Assembly: GCA_023392205.1 (NCBI GenBank)
Contig: JAEVZN010000201.1
Coordinates: 1-11,393 of the forward strand
DNA from: Pseudomonadota bacterium
GTDB taxonomy: Bacteria > Pseudomonadota > Alphaproteobacteria > Rhizobiales > Xanthobacteraceae
DNA: 11,393 bases
Direction: 5' to 3'
The notes below the pieces were generated by a model. The model was not told where the DNA came from. It made no database searches and saw only the letters and a list, made by a program, of their open reading frames with translations. Position numbers and translations under genes: made by a program. Below, in pieces: positions 6,622 to 11,393 of this stretch. The stretch's first letter is position 1. Each line of letters starts with the position of its first letter.

Positions 6622-6865
6622 GACCGACATGCTGATCCGAAAAGTAGACCCTAAACTCAAGCGTGAGATCGAAAAGCGCGCGCGGGCGCATGGGCGGAGT
6701 TTGTCGGATGAAGCAAAAATCGTCCTTCAGCGGGGTCTCAGCGTTCCGGAGCCGCCGCTGAAAATGGGGACATATTTGATGTCGCTGCTCCCCGACGAAT
6801 ATCGCGGCGATGACCTTGTGTTCGAGTATCGATCCGATATCGGACGGCCGCCCGAATTCGAATGA
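6620..6865 (+). CDS. FitA/VapB-like ribbon-helix-helix antitoxin
   Basis: An 81-residue protein with an N-terminal ribbon-helix-helix pattern: a DNA-contacting strand MLIRKVD (about 4-10), helix PKLKREIEKRARAHG, turn RS, and helix LSDEAKIVLQRGL (about 28-40). The resemblance is to FitA and plasmid-stability StbC-type antitoxins. The C-terminal half (about 41-81), ending RPPEFE, is expected to wrap around and inhibit the PIN toxin. It should act as both antidote and operon repressor. The start at 6620 overlaps the operator and has no Shine-Dalgarno; the next in-frame ATG at 6629 has none either, so leaderless translation is likely. The stop overlaps the toxin start (ATGA, 6862-6865). GC is about 50% in a 60-base sample (6621-6680), against roughly 70% in a sample of fmt, suggesting horizontal acquisition. 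Confidence 0.85.
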   Translation: MTDMLIRKVDPKLKREIEKRARAHGRSLSDEAKIVLQRGLSVPEPPLKMGTYLMSLLPDEYRGDDLVFEYRSDIGRPPEFE

Positions 6866-7296
6866 TTGTTCTCGACACAAACATCGTTTCTGAACCGTGG
6901 CGTAAGAGCCCTGATGCTCAAGTGATCGATTGGCTGAATTCGCAATCCCCGCTGGCGCTCTACATCTGCTCTCCGGTTCTCGCCGAACTCTGGTACGGTT
7001 TGGAAAGGCTCGATTCCGGTACCCGCAAAGAAGCATTGCGACATCAGGTTACAAGGCTTGAGCAAGAGGCGTACCGGGATCGGATTTTTGCTTTTGACAG
7101 CGTCGCGGCCGCGATCTTCGGACATATCACGGCAGCACGCGAGCGTGCCGGGCGAAGAATGGATGCGCTAGACGCGACAATTGCAGCAATTGCACTGGCA
7201 AACGGCGCGGCATTGGCTACGCGCGACGTCAGTGACTTTTCAGGCATTGGCCTGTCGATCATCAATCCTTTTGAAGCAACGCGACAAAGCCGGTAA
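6862..7296 (+). CDS. FitB/VapC-like PIN-domain ribonuclease toxin
   Basis: A 144-residue PIN-domain protein, expected to be a Mg2+-dependent endoribonuclease whose activity is blocked by the upstream antitoxin. The acidic active-site set is complete: Asp5 in VLDTNIVSE, Glu42 in SPVLAELWYGLE, Asp104 in RRMDALDATIAAIAL and Asp122 in LATRDVSDFSGIGL. The toxin is therefore predicted active, not decayed. The phrase LDTNIVSE and the IINPFE ending match the FitB/VapC group; RNA targets in other VapCs include initiator tRNA and rRNA, but the target here is unknown. It is translationally coupled to the antitoxin by a 4-base overlap. Its stop is 9 bases before the fmt ATG, an unusually tight link to a core gene. 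GC is about 53% in a 60-base sample (7021-7080). Confidence 0.9.
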   Translation: MIVLDTNIVSEPWRKSPDAQVIDWLNSQSPLALYICSPVLAELWYGLERLDSGTRKEALRHQVTRLEQEAYRDRIFAFDSVAAAIFGHITAARERAGRRMDALDATIAAIALANGAALATRDVSDFSGIGLSIINPFEATRQSR

Positions 7297-7305
7297 CTCG
7301 CGTCC

Positions 7306-8238
7306 ATGCCCCTTCGCCTGATCTTCATGGGCACGCCGGATTTCGCGGTGCCGACACTGACCGACATTGTCGGCGCCGGGCATGAGGTCGCGGCCGTCTA
7401 TACGCGCGCGCCGAAGCCCGCAGGGCGTGGCATGGACCTGCAGGATACGCCGGTGGCGCGTGCGGCAAAGCGTTATGGGCTACCTGTGCTGACGCCAAAG
7501 TCCCTGCGCAGCGACGACGCGCAAGCCGAATTTGCCGCATTCGGTGCGGATGCCGCGGTGGTGGTGGCCTATGGCCTGATCCTGCCAAAAGCCATTCTCG
7601 ATGCGGTACCGCTCGGCTGTTTCAACCTGCATGCCTCGCTGTTGCCGCGCTGGCGCGGCGCCGCCCCGATCAACCGTGCGGTGATGGCGGGCGATATTGA
7701 GAGCGGCGTTACCGTGATGAAGATGGACGAGGGGCTGGATACCGGCGGCATGGCGATGATTGAGCGCGTGCCGATCGCCACCGACATGACCGCGGGCGAT
7801 CTGCATGACCGGCTGGCGGCCATCGGCGGCGACCTGATGCATCGTGCGCTCGGTGCACTGGAGCGCAGCACCTTGCAGGTGACGCCGCAGCCGGGGGATG
7901 GCGTCACCTATGCGGAGAAGATCGACAAGAACGAGACGCGGATCGACTGGTCACGGTCCGCGCATGCCGTGCATAACCACATCCGCGGGCTGTCGCCGTT
8001 TCCCGGCGCGTGGTTCGAACTGCCGGGCGAGAAGGCGCCCGTGCGGGTGAAGGTGCTGCGCACCTCGCTTGCGGATGGCGCGGGCGCACCGGGAATGGCG
8101 CTGGACGATGCATTGACCATCGCCTGCGGCACAGGCGCTATCAGGATTTTGCAATTGCAGCGCGCCGGCAAACAGCCGATGAGCGCGGAGGAATTTCTGC
8201 GCGGCACGAAATTGCCGCGCGGCACGGTGCTGAGCTGA
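7306..8238 (+). CDS. fmt: methionyl-tRNA formyltransferase
   Basis: Transfers a formyl group from 10-formyltetrahydrofolate to Met-tRNAfMet for bacterial translation initiation. The 310-residue length is typical. Motifs include the N-terminal [16 protein letters not shown], the tRNA-contacting loop region [18 protein letters not shown] (about 33-50), and the formyltransferase core [17 protein letters not shown] (about 106-122) with catalytic Asn107 and His109. Asp145 lies in DEGLDTGGM. The C-terminal domain (about 205-300) contains [17 protein letters not shown] and [14 protein letters not shown]. The ATG has no obvious Shine-Dalgarno and follows the toxin stop by 9 nt, so it may be translated by reinitiation or coupling. 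The stop overlaps the truA start by one base (TGATG at 8236-8240). It normally acts in the same cycle as def, from which it is separated here by the TA module. Confidence 0.97.
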   Translation: MPLRLIFMGTPDFAVPTLTDIVGAGHEVAAVYTRAPKPAGRGMDLQDTPVARAAKRYGLPVLTPKSLRSDDAQAEFAAFGADAAVVVAYGLILPKAILDAVPLGCFNLHASLLPRWRGAAPINRAVMAGDIESGVTVMKMDEGLDTGGMAMIERVPIATDMTAGDLHDRLAAIGGDLMHRALGALERSTLQVTPQPGDGVTYAEKIDKNETRIDWSRSAHAVHNHIRGLSPFPGAWFELPGEKAPVRVKVLRTSLADGAGAPGMALDDALTIACGTGAIRILQLQRAGKQPMSAEEFLRGTKLPRGTVLS

Positions 8239-8975
8239 TGCCCCGCTACAAACTCCTGATCGAATATGACGGCGCACCCTATCGCGGCTGGCAATACCAG
8301 GCGGATGTGCCGAGTGTGCAGGGTGCGATCGAGGATGCGATCGCGCGCTTCGACGGCCAGCGCGTCACCATCCAGGGTGCGGGCCGCACCGATGCCGGCG
8401 TGCACGCACTGGGCCAGGTGGCACATGCCGATCTGCAAAGCGCCCATGAGGGCGGGACGGTGCGCGATGCAATGAATTTCTACCTGCGGCCGCAACCCAT
8501 CGCGGTTTTGCAGGCGGAAAAGGTTAGCGACGATTTCAATGCGCGCTTCTCGGCCACGCAGCGGCATTACGTCTATCGCATCGTGAACCGACGTCCCGAC
8601 CTCGCGCTCGATCTCGGCCGCGTCTGGCGCGTGGGGCGTCCACTCGATCTTGATGCAATGCGCGCGGCGGCGCAGCAGCTGATCGGCAAGCACGATTTCA
8701 CGACATTCCGCTCGACCGAATGCCAGTCGAAATCGCCGGTCAAGACGCTCGACCGGATCGACATCGAAACCGAGGGATGGAACGTCAATGTCCGCGTGTC
8801 GGCGCGCTCGTTCCTGCACAACCAGGTGCGTTCGATGGTGGGCTCGCTGGTGCATGTCGGCGAGGGCAAGTGGAGCGTGGACGATATCTCGCGTGTGCTT
8901 GCGGCACGCGACCGCACGCAATGCGGACAGGTCGCTCCGGCCGAAGGGCTGTATCTGGTGCGGGTGGATTATTGA
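8238..8975 (+). CDS. truA: tRNA pseudouridine(38-40) synthase TruA
   Basis: Isomerises uridines 38-40 in the anticodon arm of many tRNAs. The 245-residue product begins with the typical [19 protein letters not shown] and [12 protein letters not shown]. The catalytic Asp52 lies in [15 protein letters not shown] (about 49-63). Further family signatures are [16 protein letters not shown] (about 100-115), [22 protein letters not shown] (about 150-171) and [22 protein letters not shown] (about 191-212). The start ATG overlaps the fmt stop by one base, indicating translational coupling; a longer frame extends back inside fmt but has no family support. It converges on dapE across a 60-base gap filled with palindromic sequence. 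Confidence 0.97.
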   Translation: MPRYKLLIEYDGAPYRGWQYQADVPSVQGAIEDAIARFDGQRVTIQGAGRTDAGVHALGQVAHADLQSAHEGGTVRDAMNFYLRPQPIAVLQAEKVSDDFNARFSATQRHYVYRIVNRRPDLALDLGRVWRVGRPLDLDAMRAAAQQLIGKHDFTTFRSTECQSKSPVKTLDRIDIETEGWNVNVRVSARSFLHNQVRSMVGSLVHVGEGKWSVDDISRVLAARDRTQCGQVAPAEGLYLVRVDY

Positions 8976-9032
8976 GGGGGACTTTCCCCTGTCATTCCGG
9001 GGCGCGTGCGAAGCGCGTGAGCCCGGTATGAC
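8975..9032. repeat. REP-like palindromic element, possible two-way terminator
   Basis: The truA/dapE convergent gap is almost wholly palindromic. A short hairpin AGGGGG-ACTT-TCCCCT spans 8975-8990. It is followed by a 42-base imperfect palindrome (8991-9032) with outer arms GTCATTCCGGG and CCCGGTATGAC (one mismatch) and inner GCG...CGC pairing around TGCGAA. The GTCATTCCGGGGCGCG type of sequence is familiar from dispersed intergenic repeats of Bradyrhizobium-like genomes, so this is probably one copy of a REP-type family. Its placement between two stop codons suits transcription termination in both directions or mRNA 3'-end stabilisation, although no T-tract is present. Confidence 0.65.
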
Positions 9033-9035
9033 CGC

Positions 9036-10217
9036 TCATCCGAAATAGCGCTCCAGTATCCTCCGGTAGATGCCGGTCAGCGCCACGAGGTCGGCGACCG
9101 GCACGCGTTCGTCCACCGCATGCATGGTCTGGCCGACCAGGCCGAATTCGACCACGGGGCAATAATTCTTGATGAAGCGCGCGTCCGAGGTGCCGCCGGT
9201 GGTCGACAGGACCGGCTTGCGTCCGGTAACCTCGGCCACCGCATTGACGACGAGATCGGTGAAGGTGCCGGGTTCGACCACGAACACATCCGCATTGGAC
9301 GGCTCCCATGCGAACGAAAACCGGATGCGGCCCTGCGCGGCCGCCTGCGCGCGCTCTTCGAGCAGCTTTTTCAGCGAATCCTGATCGTGCAGGTCGTTGA
9401 AGCGGATGTTGAAACGCGCGCGCGCTTCGGCCGGAATGAGATTGACGGTCCTGTTGCCGACATCGATCGAGGTGAATTCGAGATTGGACGCATCGAACAG
9501 CGCGCTGCCATCGTCGAGCTTCCGGGCTTTTAGCGCATGAACGAGCGAGACCAGACCCGTGACCGGATTGTCGGCGCGCTCAGGGTAAGCGACATGGCCC
9601 TGCTTGCCATGCACGATCAGCGTGCCGTTGAGCGAGCCGCGCCGGCCGATCTTGATGGTGTCGCCCAGCGCCTCGCGGTTGCTCGGTTCGCCGAGGATGC
9701 AATGGTCGAACTTTTCGCCGTGCCTGGCGGCCCAGTCGAGCAGCTTGGGCGTGCCGTTGATGGCGACGCTTTCCTCGTCGCCGGTGATCAGGAACGAGAT
9801 CGAGCCCTTCGGCGTGCCGCCATTGGCGGCGAGATAATCGAGTGTCGCGGCGATGCAGGCGGCGATGCCGCCCTTCATGTCGACGGCGCCGCGCCCATAA
9901 AGCACGCCCTCGTCGATGGCGCCGGCGAAGGGTGGATGCGTCCAGGATTGCTCGTTGCCAGGCGGTACCACATCGGTATGGCCGGCAAACATCAGATGCG
10001 GCGCCTGCGTGCCGATGCGAGCGTAGAAATTCTCGATGTCGGGCGTATCGGCATCGGAGAAGGTCATGCGATGCGTGACGAAGCCGGCCGCCTTCAGCGT
10101 GCGTTCGAGCAAGGTCAGCGCGCCGCCTTCCAGCGGCGTCACCGAGGGGCATTGCAGCAAGGCCCGCGCCAGCGCCACCGGATCGTTGCCGGCGATATCC
10201 GCAGTCTTCTCGTTCAT
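9036..10217 (-). CDS. dapE: succinyl-diaminopimelate desuccinylase
   Basis: Zinc-dependent M20-family hydrolase that cleaves N-succinyl-LL-diaminopimelate to LL-diaminopimelate and succinate in the succinylase route to lysine and meso-DAP. The 393-residue length fits (E. coli about 375). The dinuclear metal set is visible: His80 in [11 protein letters not shown], bridging Asp113 in [12 protein letters not shown], catalytic base Glu148 and ligand Glu149 in ITGDEES, Glu177 in LGEPSN, and His366 in GQTMHAVDE. The dimerisation lid has [28 protein letters not shown] (about 191-218), and the [12 protein letters not shown] segment is typical. The start ATG overlaps the stop of the DUF805 gene (ATGA at 10217-10214), so the two are translationally coupled in a dapD-DUF805-dapE operon. 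Confidence 0.97.
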   Translation of the reverse strand: MNEKTADIAGNDPVALARALLQCPSVTPLEGGALTLLERTLKAAGFVTHRMTFSDADTPDIENFYARIGTQAPHLMFAGHTDVVPPGNEQSWTHPPFAGAIDEGVLYGRGAVDMKGGIAACIAATLDYLAANGGTPKGSISFLITGDEESVAINGTPKLLDWAARHGEKFDHCILGEPSNREALGDTIKIGRRGSLNGTLIVHGKQGHVAYPERADNPVTGLVSLVHALKARKLDDGSALFDASNLEFTSIDVGNRTVNLIPAEARARFNIRFNDLHDQDSLKKLLEERAQAAAQGRIRFSFAWEPSNADVFVVEPGTFTDLVVNAVAEVTGRKPVLSTTGGTSDARFIKNYCPVVEFGLVGQTMHAVDERVPVADLVALTGIYRRILERYFG

Positions 10218-10675
10218 GATCTGTGTGTGCCCCAGGGTGGCGGGCCGAACCGGTTAAGGCCCGGCGTGCCGCGTGCAAGTGTAAGCGTCAGGAGACCGGT
10301 GCCGACCAGGATAAGCGCCGCCAATTGAAGATAGAGCGGCAGCGTGCCCGGCCGCGCCATCAGCGCGCCGTCCGGCAATGCTGAGGCGGCGAGCAGCACA
10401 GGCAGCGCCCCGAACGGGACAAACCACCAGCCGCTCAGGTCGCGGTCATGCAGCCGCCGGATCGCCACCAGCGAGAACAGCCAGAGAAACACCGGAATGA
10501 GCGCGCCCGCGAGCAGCACAAGTCCGGGACCGCTCGATACCGGATCAAGTGCTGCGGAAAGCGCGCCGAGCGTCATCACCGCGACTGCCAGCACCATGGT
10601 CATCCCGGCCAGGAATTGCCCGCGGCCGAGCCGTCCGCGATAGCCGAAGGTGGTGGCGAAGTCGCCGCCGGTCAT
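10214..10675 (-). CDS. DUF805 family membrane protein
   Basis: A 153-residue integral membrane protein of unknown function. Family hallmarks are the N-terminal [13 protein letters not shown] (about 10-22), the loop [13 protein letters not shown] (about 72-84) and the C-terminal [12 protein letters not shown] (about 136-147). Four hydrophobic segments are visible (about 21-43, 50-73, 83-100, 113-134). It lies 16 nt after dapD and overlaps dapE by 4 nt, so it is almost certainly expressed with both. This suggests, but does not show, a role linked to DAP/lysine or envelope metabolism; transport or regulation are both guesses. The short spacing could also simply reflect operon packing. Confidence 0.85.
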   Translation of the reverse strand: MTGGDFATTFGYRGRLGRGQFLAGMTMVLAVAVMTLGALSAALDPVSSGPGLVLLAGALIPVFLWLFSLVAIRRLHDRDLSGWWFVPFGALPVLLAASALPDGALMARPGTLPLYLQLAALILVGTGLLTLTLARGTPGLNRFGPPPWGTHRS

Positions 10676-10691
10676 GGTGCGGGCGTCCGGT

Positions 10692-11393
10692 TCAGTCGCG
10701 CAGCAATTCGTTGATCGAGGTCTTGGAGCGGGTCTTCTCGTCGACGCGCTTGACGATCACCGCGCAATAGAGATTGGGGCCGGGCCTGCCGTCGGGCAGC
10801 GGCTTGCCGGGCATCGTGCCGGAGACCACCACCGAATAGGCCGGTACCTCGCCACGGAAGATCTCGCCGGTCGACCGGTCGATGATGGTGGTCGACGCGC
10901 CGAGATAGACGCCCATCGACAAGACCGAGCCTTCGCGCACGATCACACCTTCGGCCACTTCGGCGCGCGCGCCGATGAAGCAATTGTCCTCGATGATGAC
11001 CGGACCGGCCTGCAGCGGCTCCAGCACGCCGCCAATGCCGGCGCCGCCGGAGATGTGACAGTTTTTGCCGATCTGCGCGCAGGAGCCGATCGTCGCCCAG
11101 GTGTCGACCATCGTGCCGGAATCGACATAGGCGCCGAGATTGACGAAGGACGGCATCAGCACCGCGCCTGGCGCGATATAGGCCGAGCGACGCACCACGC
11201 AGGACGGCACGGCGCGGAAGCCGGCCTTGTCGAAGTCGACCGCGCCCCAGCCGGCGAACTTCGAGGGCACCTTGTCCCACCAGGCGGAATCGCCCGGACC
11301 GCCCTTGACGATCTCCATCGGATTGATACGGAACGACAGCAGCACCGCCTTTTTCAGCCACTGGTTGACCTTCCAGACGCCGTCGTCCTGGCG
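10692..11393 (-). CDS. dapD: 2,3,4,5-tetrahydropyridine-2,6-dicarboxylate N-succinyltransferase (5' end cut by window)
   Basis: Succinylates tetrahydrodipicolinate using succinyl-CoA, the committed step of the succinylase branch of lysine/DAP synthesis. 233 codons are visible and the frame is open through the window edge, so the N-terminus (probably about 50 residues) is missing. The visible part starts [21 protein letters not shown], typical of DapD. The internal GTG at 11345 is not the start. The left-handed beta-helix hexapeptide repeats are clear ([74 protein letters not shown]). The C-terminal [27 protein letters not shown] is diagnostic. It is first in an operon with DUF805 and dapE. 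Confidence 0.97.
   Translation of the reverse strand, partial: RQDDGVWKVNQWLKKAVLLSFRINPMEIVKGGPGDSAWWDKVPSKFAGWGAVDFDKAGFRAVPSCVVRRSAYIAPGAVLMPSFVNLGAYVDSGTMVDTWATIGSCAQIGKNCHISGGAGIGGVLEPLQAGPVIIEDNCFIGARAEVAEGVIVREGSVLSMGVYLGASTTIIDRSTGEIFRGEVPAYSVVVSGTMPGKPLPDGRPGPNLYCAVIVKRVDEKTRSKTSINELLRD

Noticed and set aside
8010..8237. N-terminal extension of truA into fmt
   Set aside because: The TruA N-terminus [12 protein letters not shown] begins exactly at 8238; upstream residues are an out-of-frame reading of fmt.
1..11393. CRISPR array, tRNA/rRNA gene, transposase or phage gene
   Set aside because: No regularly spaced repeats, RNA-gene signatures or mobile-element proteins were seen on either strand; apart from the TA module and the REP-like element the window looks like core chromosome.

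Overview
The window is a GC-rich chromosomal segment packed with short-spaced housekeeping genes. Several protein sequences look like Alphaproteobacteria of the order Hyphomicrobiales, probably a Bradyrhizobium/Rhodopseudomonas/Afipia-type relative: the RecR, AmpG and RmuC sequence styles, the dapD-DUF805-dapE cluster, and the def/fmt/truA block next to dapE. No rRNA, tRNA, CRISPR array, transposase or phage gene is visible. No stretch longer than about 160 bases lacks a gene.

Layout, left to right. (1) A class I SAM-dependent methyltransferase of unknown substrate (minus strand) diverges from recR (plus strand) across a short region rich in TTTC...GAAA inverted repeats. (2) recR converges on an AmpG-type muropeptide permease (minus). 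Upstream of ampG on the same strand lie a DUF900-type alpha/beta-hydrolase lipoprotein and then rmuC. (3) rmuC diverges from def (peptide deformylase). (4) A two-gene type II toxin-antitoxin module of the FitAB/VapBC kind sits between def and fmt, two genes of the formyl-Met cycle that are often adjacent. (5) fmt and truA overlap by one base. (6) A compact palindromic repeat fills the convergent gap between truA and dapE. (7) dapE, a DUF805 membrane protein and dapD (cut by the right window edge) form a tight minus-strand operon for the succinylase branch of lysine/diaminopimelate synthesis.

Functional themes. fmt formylates initiator Met-tRNA and def removes the formyl group after translation, so the TA module splits a functional pair. 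DapD and DapE make precursors of meso-diaminopimelate for peptidoglycan, and AmpG imports recycled muropeptides, so the window has a cell-wall flavour at both ends. RecR and RmuC act in DNA repair and recombination.

The most interesting part is the toxin-antitoxin insertion (about 6562-7305). It is clearly lower in GC than its neighbours and starts with a perfect 23-bp inverted repeat that runs into the antitoxin start codon. It has a plausible sigma70 promoter placing the transcript start essentially at that codon, and it is followed 9 bases later by fmt. This suggests a leaderless, autoregulated TA operon that may also drive fmt-truA.
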